This document shows positions 8,675 to 17,356 of a stretch of DNA of 64,000 bases, piece after piece. The notes beneath the pieces are model-generated. The model ran no database searches. It had not been told where the DNA came from and saw nothing but the letters and a program-made list of their open reading frames with translations. Location: NCBI RefSeq assembly GCF_013185185.1, contig NZ_JAAZWE010000001.1:1116001-1180000 (forward strand). Reading direction: 5' to 3'. The stretch is from Saccharibacillus endophyticus. Lineage in GTDB: Bacteria > Bacillota > Bacilli > Paenibacillales > Paenibacillaceae. The position numbers and the translations under genes were made by a program. Positions within the stretch are counted from its first letter, which is position 1. The number at the start of each line of letters is the position of its first letter.

Positions 8675-10129
8675 TTATAGGCTTCGACCGTTTTTGGGAA
8701 GGATCACGCGGAATTTGGTTCCTTCTCCGACCACGCTTTCCACCTGAATGCGTCCACCGTGCGCATCCACAATGTTTTTGACAATGGCAAGACCCAGCCC
8801 CGTTCCGCTCGAAGCCGCTCTCGTTCTTGCTTTATCGGCTTTGTAGAAACGCTCGAAAATATAAGGGACGTCTTCAGCCGGGATTCCGTGACCTTCGTCA
8901 GCCACATAGATCGTCAAAGCATCCCCGTCGGTAATCGTAGGCTTGACCGCAATCGTAACCTTGCGTCCGGACGGCGTATGGCGAAAAGCATTATCCAGCA
9001 GATTGGTGACCACTTGTTCCAAACGATCTTCGTCCGCCTGTTCCAGCACCAAGTCTTCTTCTTCTCGTTCCAAACTGAAGTCCAGCTCGTCTTCCTTGGC
9101 ACGAACAGCGAATTTGCGATAGACTCGTTCCACCAACTCGCCGATATCGACGCGCTCACGCGAAATGTCGGTGTGCCCTGCTTCCATTCGCGCCAAGTCC
9201 AACAGATCCTTGACCAGACGACCCATTCGCAACGATTCGTCGTGAATGACATGCAGCAGTTCGCCCTGCTCCTCCGGCGAATCCGCAAATCCGTCAAGCA
9301 GAGCTTCGCTGTATCCTTGCATCATGGATAACGGGGTACGAATTTCGTGCGAGACGTTGGCGACAAAATCCTTGCGCATCTTTTCCATATTCATGGCTTC
9401 AGTCACATCGCGCAGAACGGCAACAGCCCCCCGAACCTCATTGTCGAGGAATAACGGCGCCATATTGACGGCCCATACGCTTTGCCTGACGAGAACATTG
9501 GCGCTTCGGTCTTCGAGCGTCGTTCTGACCTGATCGAATAGCGGATATAGCGGCTCGGGAATCCGGGAAGAGGAGACTGCGACCGCTTCCCGTTCTTCCT
9601 CCCAACTGATCGCTTTCCAATCTTCAAGCAAGCGTTGGCCCGCAGGATTGGTCAGCTGCACCTCTCCCTCGCGGTTAAAGGTAATCATGGCATCGCTCAT
9701 GCTGCGCAGTACGCCTGCCAATTGTTCCTTTTCAATGTTCAGGTCACGGATATTTTCTTCCAGCCTCGCTGCCATTAGGTTAAAAGTGCTTGCCAGCTCG
9801 CCGATCTCGTCATGAGCTTCAACATGGACTCTTGTTCCGTAGTCCCCTTGACGCACGGAGTCCGCGGCATCGATCAGTTGACGCATCGGCTGCGTAATTT
9901 TTTTCAGCAAAAAAAGCGCAAACACGGTCGTCATGGAGAATCCAACGATTCCCACGTAGATCAGCATGCGCTTGACGGCCGCAGAATTGGCGAAGGTAAT
10001 ATCGACGTACGGAATCAGAAAAAAACCAAGAGTCAGCAGCACGCAGGCGACGAGCGCAATGATCGTCAGCCAGAGCTTGCCGACCAATGTTCGCCATAGC
10101 GTGCCTACTCCTTCTCTCCAGCCTGCCAT
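8675..10129 (-). CDS. resE: Two-component sensor histidine kinase, ResE-like
   Basis: Membrane sensor kinase of about 484 residues paired with the ResD-like regulator. Order: TM1 about 18-40, a very short extracytoplasmic loop of about 14 residues, TM2 about 55-76, HAMP about 77-130, PAS about 135-245, HisKA with phospho-acceptor His261 (VSHEIRTPLS), then HATPase with NLLDNAFRHT, DEGHGIP and GTGLGLAI. The loop is far smaller than in B. subtilis ResE, which has a folded external domain, so sensing probably relies on the membrane or the PAS domain. The ATG at 10127-10129 follows the resD stop by one base; a TTG 18 bases upstream overlapping resD is an alternative. Confidence 0.85.
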   Translation of the reverse strand: MAGWREGVGTLWRTLVGKLWLTIIALVACVLLTLGFFLIPYVDITFANSAAVKRMLIYVGIVGFSMTTVFALFLLKKITQPMRQLIDAADSVRQGDYGTRVHVEAHDEIGELASTFNLMAARLEENIRDLNIEKEQLAGVLRSMSDAMITFNREGEVQLTNPAGQRLLEDWKAISWEEEREAVAVSSSRIPEPLYPLFDQVRTTLEDRSANVLVRQSVWAVNMAPLFLDNEVRGAVAVLRDVTEAMNMEKMRKDFVANVSHEIRTPLSMMQGYSEALLDGFADSPEEQGELLHVIHDESLRMGRLVKDLLDLARMEAGHTDISRERVDIGELVERVYRKFAVRAKEDELDFSLEREEEDLVLEQADEDRLEQVVTNLLDNAFRHTPSGRKVTIAVKPTITDGDALTIYVADEGHGIPAEDVPYIFERFYKADKARTRAASSGTGLGLAIVKNIVDAHGGRIQVESVVGEGTKFRVILPKNGRSL

Positions 10130-10130
10130 C

Positions 10131-10847
10131 TTACTTCGGAACCTCAAGTTTATAACCGACGCCCCATACCGTGGTAATCATGGACGCCGAGTCCGGAGAG
10201 ACTTTGTTCAGCTTCTCGCGCAGACGTTTGACATGCGTATCGACGGTGCGCAAATCGCCGAAGAACTCGTAATTCCACACATCCTTCAGCAATTCCTCGC
10301 GCGAAAATACTTTATCCGGAGAAACGGCCAGATAGTGCAGCAGCTCGTATTCTTTCGGCGTCAGACTTACTTCATGGCCTCCGGCCAAAACGCGGTGCGC
10401 GTCATGCTCGATCGTCAGATGCGGGAATACGATGTTGTTGCTTGTACCGCTTTCCTTCGTCAGATAAGCCGTTGCCGAAGAACGACGCAGAATCGCCTTC
10501 ACCCGGTAGATGACTTCGCGCGGACTGAACGGTTTGACGACATAATCGTCGGCGCCGACTTCGAAGCCTTGAACGCGGTTCACTTCTTCGCCTTTGGCAG
10601 TCAGCATCAACACCGGGGTCGATTTGACTTGGCGCAAACGTGCACAGACCTCTACTCCGTCGATGCCCGGCAGCATCACGTCGAGAATAACGAGCGTGTA
10701 GTCGCCCTCGGTCGCTTTTTGCAAAGCAGTCTCTCCGTCTTCCGCCTCATCGATTTCATAGCCTTCTTTTTCCAAGTACATACGAAGCAGACGCCGGATT
10801 CTCTCTTCGTCGTCCACCACGAGAATTCGCTCTTTTTGATCAGCCAC
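10131..10847 (-). CDS. resD: Response regulator, ResD-like (OmpR family)
   Basis: Transcription factor of 238 residues: receiver domain with acidic pair Asp12/Asp13, phospho-acceptor Asp56 (LVILDVMLPG) and the Lys of VVKPFSP, then a winged-helix DNA-binding domain (DLRTVDTHVKRLREKL). ResD governs respiration and fermentation genes under low oxygen in B. subtilis. The start is a GTG at 10845-10847, ten bases after AAAGGA; the longer open frame upstream is rich in Cys/Arg and unlike the family. Located between rluB and resE, as in B. subtilis, but resA, resB and resC are absent here. Confidence 0.87.
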   Translation of the reverse strand: MADQKERILVVDDEERIRRLLRMYLEKEGYEIDEAEDGETALQKATEGDYTLVILDVMLPGIDGVEVCARLRQVKSTPVLMLTAKGEEVNRVQGFEVGADDYVVKPFSPREVIYRVKAILRRSSATAYLTKESGTSNNIVFPHLTIEHDAHRVLAGGHEVSLTPKEYELLHYLAVSPDKVFSREELLKDVWNYEFFGDLRTVDTHVKRLREKLNKVSPDSASMITTVWGVGYKLEVPK

Positions 10848-10955
10848 GCTGCAACAATCCTTTCGTCTACGGCATGCCGGGGATGGCGGATCTGTCCCGC
10901 TGCGGCACACCCGATCAAGATCCGTTCTATTTAAAATGAAGCCTTAGTACTTGTC

Positions 10956-11693
10956 TCAGTCGTTCTTTTTATCCAGAAGCTGTCTGAGCTCGTTAATCTC
11001 GCTCTTAGTCAGAGGTCGATGCAAACCGCGCTTCAGGTTCTGCAAATACAGATTGCCCATCGCGATACGTTTCAGACGCTTAACCGGGTGCGAGATCGCA
11101 TCGAACATCCGGCGAACCTGACGGTTCTTGCCTTCATAAATGGTGATCCGGATCGTAGCCTGCTTTTTCGCCTGATCCACGTCGTAATAATCAAGATCGG
11201 CCGGAGCGGTCATCCCGTCTTCGAGCTGGATGCCTTTTCGCAGCTTTTCCAAGGAGTCTCCGTGCGGAATGCCTTCCACGGTTGCCAGATAAGTCTTCGG
11301 CACGTGATGGCTCGGGTGCGTCAGCAATTGCGCCAATTCCCCGTCGTTGGTCAGCAGCAGAAGTCCTTCCGAATCGTAATCCAAACGGCCGACCGGATAC
11401 ACGCGTTCCTTGATTCCTTTGATGTAATCGGTTACGACCTTGCGGCCTTCCGGGTCGGTTGCGCTCGTAATGACGCCCTTCGGCTTATTAAGCATCAGAT
11501 AAAGCTTTTGTTGTGCCTTGATTGCCCGTCCGCTGACCGTAATCTCGTCGGCGTCCGGATCGGCTTTGGTTCCGAGCGTCGTTACGACTTCGCCGTTAAC
11601 CTCAACCTTGCCCGCCAAAATGAGCTCCTCGCATTTCCGTCTCGAAGCCACGCCTGCCTGGGCCAAAATTTTCTGTAATCGTTCCATAGTCAT
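10956..11693 (-). CDS. rluB: 23S rRNA pseudouridine synthase RluB
   Basis: Isomerises a uridine (position 2605, E. coli numbering) of 23S rRNA. 245 residues: an N-terminal S4 RNA-binding domain (MERLQKILAQAGVASRRKCEE) and the RsuA-type catalytic domain with the catalytic Asp in GRLDYDSEGLLLLTNDG and the GKNRQVRRMF motif. The ATG at 11691-11693 follows GAGGTGA; the ATG two codons later is also possible. It has its own promoter at 11712-11740 and leads into resD and resE. In B. subtilis the neighbours on the upstream side are spmA-spmB and dacB, which are missing here. Confidence 0.93.
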   Translation of the reverse strand: MTMERLQKILAQAGVASRRKCEELILAGKVEVNGEVVTTLGTKADPDADEITVSGRAIKAQQKLYLMLNKPKGVITSATDPEGRKVVTDYIKGIKERVYPVGRLDYDSEGLLLLTNDGELAQLLTHPSHHVPKTYLATVEGIPHGDSLEKLRKGIQLEDGMTAPADLDYYDVDQAKKQATIRITIYEGKNRQVRRMFDAISHPVKRLKRIAMGNLYLQNLKRGLHRPLTKSEINELRQLLDKKND

Positions 11694-11711
11694 CCAGTCA
11701 CCTCATCTTTC

Positions 11712-11740
11712 ATCATACCCATACCTACGTAAAATCACAA
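11712..11740 (-). promoter_or_regulatory. Sigma-A promoter for rluB-resD-resE
   Basis: On the minus strand TTGTGA (11735-11740) and TATGAT (11712-11717) are separated by exactly 17 bases, just upstream of rluB. Confidence 0.6.
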
Positions 11741-11826
11741 GCGCAAACGATCCATGTTTTCACGGATTCGCCATGTTTTGGCGAAACACGGTCACGACAA
11801 GTGAAGCGGTTATGGCGGTTAACATA

Positions 11827-11861
11827 TTGAGGCCCTCCCCCTGTGCGGGGAAAGGCCTCAA
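11827..11861 (-). terminator. Hairpin after scpB
   Basis: Inverted repeat 11827-11834 with 11854-11861, extended inward by C-rich/G-rich arms. It lies past the scpB stop and could terminate transcription, but it lacks a good T run. Confidence 0.4.
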
Positions 11862-11897
11862 TGACATCCTCAGTTCCATTAGACTAGCGCACGCCTA

Positions 11898-12557
11898 TCA
11901 CTGCTCGTCTTGGTGAAACCCTTCTTCTAAACGATCTGCAAGCTCGCCTTCTTCTGAAGGAAGTTCTTCCTTATCCGTCAATGCAGCAGAATCCGCACTT
12001 CCGAACAACAACCGCTCTTCCTCTTCCGAGATGACCATTGCTTCGAAAGCAGACGCATCCGGTAATTCTTCCAGCCCGCCCAATCCGAAATGATCAAGAA
12101 ACGGCTTCGTTGTCCCGTACAAGATCGGTCTTCCGATCGCATCGGCGCGACCCGTCTCTACAATCAAATTCTTATTGGTAAGGGTATGAATCGCCCTCTC
12201 GGACTTCACGCCCCGAATCTCTTCGATCTCGATCCGCGTAATCGGCTGGCGATAAGCCACGATAGCCAACGTCTCCAGCGCCGCCTGCGACAAGGTCGCC
12301 CGGGACGGCGAGTACGCCAAGCGTTCGAAGTATTCCGAATGCTCGGGCAGCGTTGTCAAATGGTAGGCTCCCGCCAACTTGGTGACGCGCACGCCGCGAA
12401 GCGACTTGCGCAGATCGCGCTGCAAACTTTCGACTGCTTTTTGTGCTTCACTCGGCTTGCTTTCCGTAATTTCGGCAATCTGCCTTACGGTCAAGCCTTC
12501 ATCTCCCGCCAAAAACAGGAGTCCTTCAATAATCGACTTCAACGTCTGCAAATCCAT
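11898..12557 (-). CDS. scpB: Segregation and condensation protein B
   Basis: Kite subunit of the SMC-ScpAB condensin that organises and segregates the chromosome. 219 residues with two winged-helix domains (TLKSIIEGLLFLAGDEG; EAL-AIVAYRQPITRIEIEEIRGV) and an acidic C-terminal tail. It overlaps the 3' end of scpA by 32 bases, so the pair is co-translated. The normal downstream neighbours dacB and spmAB are absent. Confidence 0.94.
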   Translation of the reverse strand: MDLQTLKSIIEGLLFLAGDEGLTVRQIAEITESKPSEAQKAVESLQRDLRKSLRGVRVTKLAGAYHLTTLPEHSEYFERLAYSPSRATLSQAALETLAIVAYRQPITRIEIEEIRGVKSERAIHTLTNKNLIVETGRADAIGRPILYGTTKPFLDHFGLGGLEELPDASAFEAMVISEEEERLLFGSADSAALTDKEELPSEEGELADRLEEGFHQDEQ

Positions 12558-13317
12558 TTGACGCCGTTTCCCCTCTCCACTCCATTACGATGTCGTCGAA
12601 CAGCCGATCCTGATAGCAGCTCACCTGCTTCATCTTCATCAGTTCGAGTACGGCGAGGAACGTCACGACGATCTCCTGTCTGTACATTCGCTCGTTCAAC
12701 ACGCTAGAAAATAATATTCGCCCACCCGGTCCCGCGCCGCGCAGCGCTCCTTCGAGTTCCCGCATCCGATCCCTGACCGAAATCTCGTCGCGGCGTATCC
12801 GGGTTACGACCGGTTTGCGATCCGCCCGCGCAAGCGCGCGCTGAAGTGCCGATACCAGATCGTCCACATGCAAGCCTTCCAGCGGATTCAATGCTTCTTC
12901 CGGCAGGAAAGGGGCCAGATCGTCCGGCTCACGGATATAAATGCGACCGCGCTCATGCTCCTTTTCGTGCAGCAGGCCGGCAATGCTTTTATACTTCCGA
13001 TATTCGGTCAACCTGCGTATCAGGTCTTCCCGCGGATCGGGTTCTTCCTCTTCGTAGAAATCATATTCATCCATATCCATGACCGGAGGTTTGGGCAGCA
13101 GCAGTTTGCTCTTGATCGAGAGCAGCGTCGCCGCCATCACGAGAAATTCGCTCGTCACTTCCAGCTCAAGCTCCTGCATGCTGCGCAGGTACTCCATGTA
13201 TTGCCCCGTAATCTCGTTGATGGAGATCTGCTGAATATCGATCTCCGCCTTGTCGATCAAGTGCAACAGCAGGTCGAGCGGACCTTCGAACGTTTCCAGT
13301 TTATAAAGTACAGTCAA
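12526..13317 (-). CDS. scpA: Segregation and condensation protein A
   Basis: Kleisin subunit of the SMC condensin. 263 residues; N-terminal YKLETFEGPLDLLLHLIDKAEIDI is the hallmark SMC-neck-binding part and the C-terminal winged helix (VVTFLAVLELMKMKQV) binds the other SMC head. It follows ribH by about 30 bases in the same direction, so it may be read with the rib operon. Confidence 0.95.
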   Translation of the reverse strand: MTVLYKLETFEGPLDLLLHLIDKAEIDIQQISINEITGQYMEYLRSMQELELEVTSEFLVMAATLLSIKSKLLLPKPPVMDMDEYDFYEEEEPDPREDLIRRLTEYRKYKSIAGLLHEKEHERGRIYIREPDDLAPFLPEEALNPLEGLHVDDLVSALQRALARADRKPVVTRIRRDEISVRDRMRELEGALRGAGPGGRILFSSVLNERMYRQEIVVTFLAVLELMKMKQVSCYQDRLFDDIVMEWRGETASNGFADVEVDY

Positions 13318-13348
13318 GCCGTTTCCCCTCCGCCTGTATTGCGAACGG

Positions 13349-13819
13349 TCAGCCTTCGAATTGACGGCTCAGGCTGGCCATTTCAAGCGCGGCAAGCGCC
13401 GAATCCCAGCCTTTGTTGCCGGCTTTGGTTCCCGCACGCTCGATCGCCTGTTCGATATTTTCGGTGGTGACGAGGCCGAAGATCGTCGGAACGCCCGTTT
13501 TCAAATTGATCGCGGACACGCCCTTCGCCACTTCGTTGCAGACATAATCGTAATGCGTCGTCGAACCGCGAATCACGGTACCCAGCGTAATGACCGCGTC
13601 GTACTTGCCGCTTTCCGCCATTTTCTGCGCGATCAACGGAATCTCGAACGCGCCCGGAACCCAGGCTACGTCCACGTCGTCATCCTCCGCGCCGTGACGC
13701 TTGAGCGCGTCCAATGCGCCCGTCAGCAGCTTCGACGTGATGAACTCGTTAAAACGTCCTACGACGATCCCGAACTTATATCCCTGCGATACCAAGTGTC
13801 CTTCGAATACATTTGCCAT
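13349..13819 (-). CDS. ribH: 6,7-dimethyl-8-ribityllumazine synthase
   Basis: Condenses 5-amino-6-ribitylamino-uracil with 3,4-dihydroxy-2-butanone 4-phosphate to lumazine. 156 residues with the family motifs [34 protein letters not shown] and the C-terminal [13 protein letters not shown]. Third gene of the riboflavin operon under the FMN riboswitch. Confidence 0.96.
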   Translation of the reverse strand: MANVFEGHLVSQGYKFGIVVGRFNEFITSKLLTGALDALKRHGAEDDDVDVAWVPGAFEIPLIAQKMAESGKYDAVITLGTVIRGSTTHYDYVCNEVAKGVSAINLKTGVPTIFGLVTTENIEQAIERAGTKAGNKGWDSALAALEMASLSRQFEG

Positions 13820-13878
13820 TTGTCATCAACCATCCTTTGTCTATTGTATACCAGATTGACCGGTTTGTAGCCTTCGTT

Positions 13879-15192
13879 TTACAAATTTCTTGACTTGATT
13901 TCACGATCCGCCGCAAGCATCGCTTCGTTCTGCTCCAACGGTTCCAATTCTCCCGCCGTCGCTCCGGCAGCGGATTGACCTTCGCCGAAATTCATCAGAT
14001 GCCCCAACTTGGACTGCTTGGCGTGCAAATACCCGCTGTTGTCGATATTCTCCGGCATCTGGATCGGCACGCGTTCCGTCATCTCCAGGCCGTGTCCTTG
14101 CAAGCCTTTGATCTTGCGAGGGTTGTTGGTCAGCAGACGGATTTTGCGCACGCCGAGATCGCTTAGAATTTGCGCGCCGATGCCGTACTCGCGCAGGTCC
14201 GCCGCGAAACCGAGCGCCAAATTCGCGTCGACGGTATCCAATCCTTCTTCTTGAAGCTTATACGCTTTGAGCTTGTTGATCAGCCCGATCCCGCGGCCTT
14301 CCTGGCGCATATACAGCAGCACGCCGCTGCCTTCCGCCTCGATCTGCCGCATCGCCGCGTCGAACTGCGGTCCGCAATCGCAGCGATGGGAATGGAAAAC
14401 GTCGCCGGTCAGGCATTCGGAATGCACGCGGACCAGAACGGGGTGCTCCGGATCGATCTCTCCTTTGACCAATGCGATATGCTCCTTGTCGTCGATCTTG
14501 TTGCTGTACGCGACGGCGCGGAATTCGCCGAAGTCCGTCGGCAGCCGCACTTCGACTTCGCGCCGGACCAATTGTTCTTTTTCGCTGCGGTAATGGATCA
14601 AGTCCTTGATGCTGATCAGTTTCATGCCCCACTTTTTCGCAAGTTGGACAAGATCGGGCAAACGCGCCATCGAACCGTCTTCCTTGATGACTTCGCAGAT
14701 CACGCCCGCCGGTTCCGCGCCGCTGAGCCGTGCCAGGTCGACCGCCGCTTCGGTATGACCGGCACGCCGCAGCACGCCGCCGTCTTTGGCGATCAGCGGG
14801 AACATATGGCCGGGGCGACGGAAGTCGTCGGCCGTCGTATCCGAACTTATGATCGCTTGAGCCGTTATGGCCCGTTCATGCGCCGAGATGCCGGTCGTCG
14901 TTTTGACGTGGTCGACCGATACCGTGAACGCCGTACCGTGGAAATCCGTATTGCGCGCCGTCATCGGTTCAAGCTCCAGCTTGGCCGCCCGTTCGCGCGT
15001 AATCGGCAGGCAGACGAGCCCGCGCCCTTCCGTAATCATGAAGTTGATGACCTCCGGCGTTACCCGATCGGCCAAAGCGATAAAGTCGCCTTCGTTCTCC
15101 CGATCTTCGTCGTCGACGACCAATACGATCTTGCCGGCTTTGAGGTCGGCCAGCGCGTCGTCGATGGGATCGAATGCAAACCGTTCATCCAT
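13879..15192 (-). CDS. ribBA: Bifunctional DHBP synthase / GTP cyclohydrolase II
   Basis: Provides both entry branches of riboflavin synthesis. About 437 residues: the N-terminal RibB domain ([31 protein letters not shown]) makes 3,4-dihydroxy-2-butanone 4-phosphate; the C-terminal RibA domain carries the zinc Cys cluster ([20 protein letters not shown]) and [13 protein letters not shown] for GTP ring opening. The ATG at 15190-15192 is preceded by AAGGAGG; the longer open frame upstream overlaps ribE and has no site. Confidence 0.96.
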   Translation of the reverse strand: MDERFAFDPIDDALADLKAGKIVLVVDDEDRENEGDFIALADRVTPEVINFMITEGRGLVCLPITRERAAKLELEPMTARNTDFHGTAFTVSVDHVKTTTGISAHERAITAQAIISSDTTADDFRRPGHMFPLIAKDGGVLRRAGHTEAAVDLARLSGAEPAGVICEVIKEDGSMARLPDLVQLAKKWGMKLISIKDLIHYRSEKEQLVRREVEVRLPTDFGEFRAVAYSNKIDDKEHIALVKGEIDPEHPVLVRVHSECLTGDVFHSHRCDCGPQFDAAMRQIEAEGSGVLLYMRQEGRGIGLINKLKAYKLQEEGLDTVDANLALGFAADLREYGIGAQILSDLGVRKIRLLTNNPRKIKGLQGHGLEMTERVPIQMPENIDNSGYLHAKQSKLGHLMNFGEGQSAAGATAGELEPLEQNEAMLAADREIKSRNL

Positions 15193-15214
15193 CTTGATTC
15201 CTCCTTCGTTTTTC

Positions 15215-15880
15215 TCAAGCAAAACCGTGACGGGATAAAAAGCTTTCGTCGATCGCGGAGAAAGTTTTGGCTTGCGCATGATCCGCTTTTCCGAAACCGA
15301 GCAGATGCTCGACGTATTTGCCTAAAATATCGCACTCGACGTTAACGGAGCTTCCGGCTTTTTTTTGCGCCAATGCCGTCTCGCCGAGGGTATGCGGAAT
15401 GATCGATACGCCGAAATGTCCGTTCTCCGCATGCGTTACGGTCAAGCTGATCCCGTCGATCGCGATCGAACCTTTGCCGATCACATAACGCATCATGTGC
15501 GGATCGTCGGCTTTGAACGTGAACAGTACCGCATTCTGATCCCGCTCGATCGAGACGATCTGCGCCGTACCGTCGACATGCCCTTGCACGATATGTCCGC
15601 CGAAGCGCCCGTTTGCAGCCAATGCCCGTTCCAGATTGACAGGACTTCCGCTGCCCAGCGTACTCAGGTTGCTGCTGCGGTAGGTTTGCGGCATCACGTC
15701 AACGGTAAACGAATCGCGTTCGTAACTGGTTACGGTCAAACAAACCCCGTTCACCGAGATACTGTCACCGATCGCGACGTTTTCCAGCACTTTCTTCGCG
15801 CCCAGAGTCAGCACCATCGCTTCTCCCCGACGGTCCGCGCGCCTGAGACTGCCTACTTCTTCGACCAGTCCGGTAAACAT
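15215..15880 (-). CDS. ribE: Riboflavin synthase alpha subunit
   Basis: Dismutates two lumazines into riboflavin. 221 residues built from two similar barrels: [10 protein letters not shown] with SVNGVCLTV in the first half and [14 protein letters not shown] with AIDGISLTV in the second. AAGGAGG precedes the ATG at 15878-15880. It is the first coding gene after the FMN riboswitch; ribD, which normally precedes it, is absent. Confidence 0.96.
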   Translation of the reverse strand: MFTGLVEEVGSLRRADRRGEAMVLTLGAKKVLENVAIGDSISVNGVCLTVTSYERDSFTVDVMPQTYRSSNLSTLGSGSPVNLERALAANGRFGGHIVQGHVDGTAQIVSIERDQNAVLFTFKADDPHMMRYVIGKGSIAIDGISLTVTHAENGHFGVSIIPHTLGETALAQKKAGSSVNVECDILGKYVEHLLGFGKADHAQAKTFSAIDESFLSRHGFA

Positions 15881-15911
15881 GGCTCTCCTCCTTTTCTTCT
15901 CTTTTGGGTAT

Positions 15912-15954
15912 AAAAAGGCCCCGCTATTTGGACAAACGTCCAAAGGCGGGGCCT
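15912..15954 (-). terminator. Leader terminator of the FMN riboswitch
   Basis: On the minus strand a 9-bp GC-rich stem (15946-15954 with 15916-15924), extended by an inner TTTGGAC/GTCCAAA pair, is followed by five T residues about 30 bases before ribE. This is the likely expression platform, although about 280 bases separate it from the aptamer. Confidence 0.8.
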
Positions 15955-16235
15955 GGGATTGAAAAGCGAAAGTTGACGTATTTGCCGAAAATTCGGATTG
16001 CAAACCAAACAGAAAGCTCCGATGCGGAGTTCTGTGTTTGCTTCTGCCTCAGTGTCGGAAAGGACGTTTACGCATCTATGTGAAAAAACATACGAATAGC
16101 TTTTGACAAATGTCTACAGCAAATCCGCCGTGATTCATTTTAGACGCGACGCGCTTCCTTATACGTATGCCTGAAAAAACCAAAGGATATTGGCATGTTT
16201 ACAGACGTACCTACGGCAAATACGACGGTTCGTTT

Positions 16236-16394
16236 TCTCTTTCTCCCATCCAGACTTTAACTGTCGGTCCTGGAATTGCACCAGGTCAGCCGAGCGGCTT
16301 CCATGCAAGAAACCGTTCGGGTCACGGACTTCGGTCTTTTTACGCAAAATAAAAGATCGTCACCGCCGGTGGGGAATTTCGCCCCGCCCCGAAA
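16236..16394 (-). promoter_or_regulatory. FMN riboswitch (RFN element) of the rib operon
   Basis: Read on the minus strand the conserved RFN blocks appear in order: GGGGCGGGGCGAAATTCCCC, ACCGGCGGTGAC, then a variable arm, GACCTGGTGCAATTCCAGGA, CCGACAGTTAAAGTCTGGATGGGAGAA. FMN binding is expected to favour termination at 15912-15954 and so repress ribE, ribBA and ribH. The leader between aptamer and terminator is unusually long. Confidence 0.95.
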
Positions 16395-16403
16395 GAGTGT
16401 TTT

Positions 16404-16409
16404 ATTGTA
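16404..16409 (-). promoter_or_regulatory. -10 element of the rib operon promoter
   Basis: On the minus strand TACAAT preceded by TGC forms an extended -10 about ten bases upstream of the riboswitch 5' end. No convincing -35 is seen, which fits an extended -10 promoter. Confidence 0.5.
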
Positions 16410-16491
16410 GCACTAGGTGAGTTACCGAAGTACGGTATTCGTTATGATGGTAGCACGGCTGAAAAAGAATTGCAATGACGGGGAGAGGAAC

Positions 16492-16656
16492 ATGTTTATA
16501 GGATACTTAAGTATCCTCAAATTGCCCTCGAAAGTTACGGTAGCGCGGGAAGCGAGAAGACTGCGAGATAAATTGCCAGCATACGCTTCCGAAGTGCATT
16601 TCTTCGAAATGCTTCACAATTCGCTGTCTCACTTGGAAAACGGGATTGAAATTTAA
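16492..16656 (+). CDS. Possible small ORF running through a repeat element (uncertain)
   Basis: A 54-codon frame starting with ATG after GGGGAGAGGAAC, a plausible ribosome site. The peptide (MFIGYLSILKLPSKVTV...) has no family I know, and its second half is encoded by the dispersed repeat that is non-coding elsewhere. I list it because the site is good, but the repeat content makes a real protein doubtful. Confidence 0.2.
   Translation: MFIGYLSILKLPSKVTVAREARRLRDKLPAYASEVHFFEMLHNSLSHLENGIEI
16500..16517. repeat. Perfect 18-bp palindrome
   Basis: The bases AGGATACTTAAGTATCCT read the same on both strands. It stands just before repeat copy C, and could be an operator or the edge of the repeat. 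No other copy is seen in the window. Confidence 0.5.
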
Positions 16657-16770
16657 GATGTAGTTTTCCAAGTTCAAAGGCGTCAACATGATGCTGAATG
16701 TCACCGCAGGTTTTCTTCGAAATCCTGTATTTCACTGAATTTCTCTCTCCGTCTTCTCGCCTCCAGTTAC
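16549..16770 (+). repeat. Dispersed structured repeat, copy C
   Basis: Outer arms 16552-16561 and 16751-16760 pair perfectly over 10 bp and continue with AT-rich pairing; an inner 11-bp stem pairs 16631-16641 with 16663-16673. A TTCTTCGAAA-loop hairpin occurs twice, once in each half (near 16598 and near 16715). It shares TTCAAAGGCG and CACTGAA with the other copies while its stem sequences differ. Confidence 0.65.
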
Positions 16771-16845
16771 GTTTGACTTTCTCGACAATCTGAGGTTGCA
16801 TAAGTATCAGCTTTAAAATGTTTAATCTTTTTAAGGAGCGGTGGC

Positions 16846-17256
16846 ATGAAAGCTTTTTGTTTGAGCGGGATTTTGTTGTTGGGAGTCGTTTGCGGTTGTT
16901 CGGCGGAAACGGAGACAAGAATTGAGGTAGAACGGCAATTGACAGAAAGCGCAGGAAATTCCGGCGTGGTTATAGACAAGCAGGATGGGCGCGTTCTGTT
17001 GGTTGGTAGTGCGGAGAAACAGGATATTTTGAATGGCGCTATCGATACCCTATTGGTCGAAAATAACGAAAATGCAATCTGGGTCCGTATTCCGGGCGAT
17101 GATTATTCATTGGTTACCAAAGGAGATATCATTCGGTATTTCGGAAAAGGAGTCACCGCGGTTGATGCTTCTTTTCCCGCGCAAACGGAAGCCGCTCGGA
17201 TCGAAATACGGACGCCGGCTGACTGGTCTGAAAAAGAACGCGCGCTGTTGGAATGA
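16846..17256 (+). CDS. Small lipoprotein, DUF3221-like
   Basis: 136 residues. A lipoprotein signal ends at Cys18 (LLGVVCGC), so the mature protein is anchored to the outer face of the membrane. The remaining part is a small beta-rich domain resembling DUF3221 (YobA-like): a segment GVVIDKQDGRVLLV, then AIWVRIPG and a final IEIRTPADW. AAGGAG lies 7 bases before the ATG. Function unknown. Single-gene unit ended by the terminator at 17271-17323. Confidence 0.7.
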   Translation: MKAFCLSGILLLGVVCGCSAETETRIEVERQLTESAGNSGVVIDKQDGRVLLVGSAEKQDILNGAIDTLLVENNENAIWVRIPGDDYSLVTKGDIIRYFGKGVTAVDASFPAQTEAARIEIRTPADWSEKERALLE

Positions 17257-17270
17257 TTTGGACAATGAAT

Positions 17271-17323
17271 AAAGAGGCTGTCTATCAAGCTATGCCGTTA
17301 GCTTGATAGACAGCCTCTTTTTT
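17271..17323. terminator. Strong bidirectional terminator
   Basis: A 21-bp perfect stem (17271-17291 with 17300-17320) with A-rich and T-rich flanks between two converging small genes. Confidence 0.9.
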
Positions 17324-17356
17324 ATTTGCGGCAAGCGCCTTAACCGAAATCCGGAA

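Noticed and set aside
14170..15345. Plus-strand open frame of 391 codons opposite ribBA
   Set aside because: Antisense shadow of a well-conserved enzyme.
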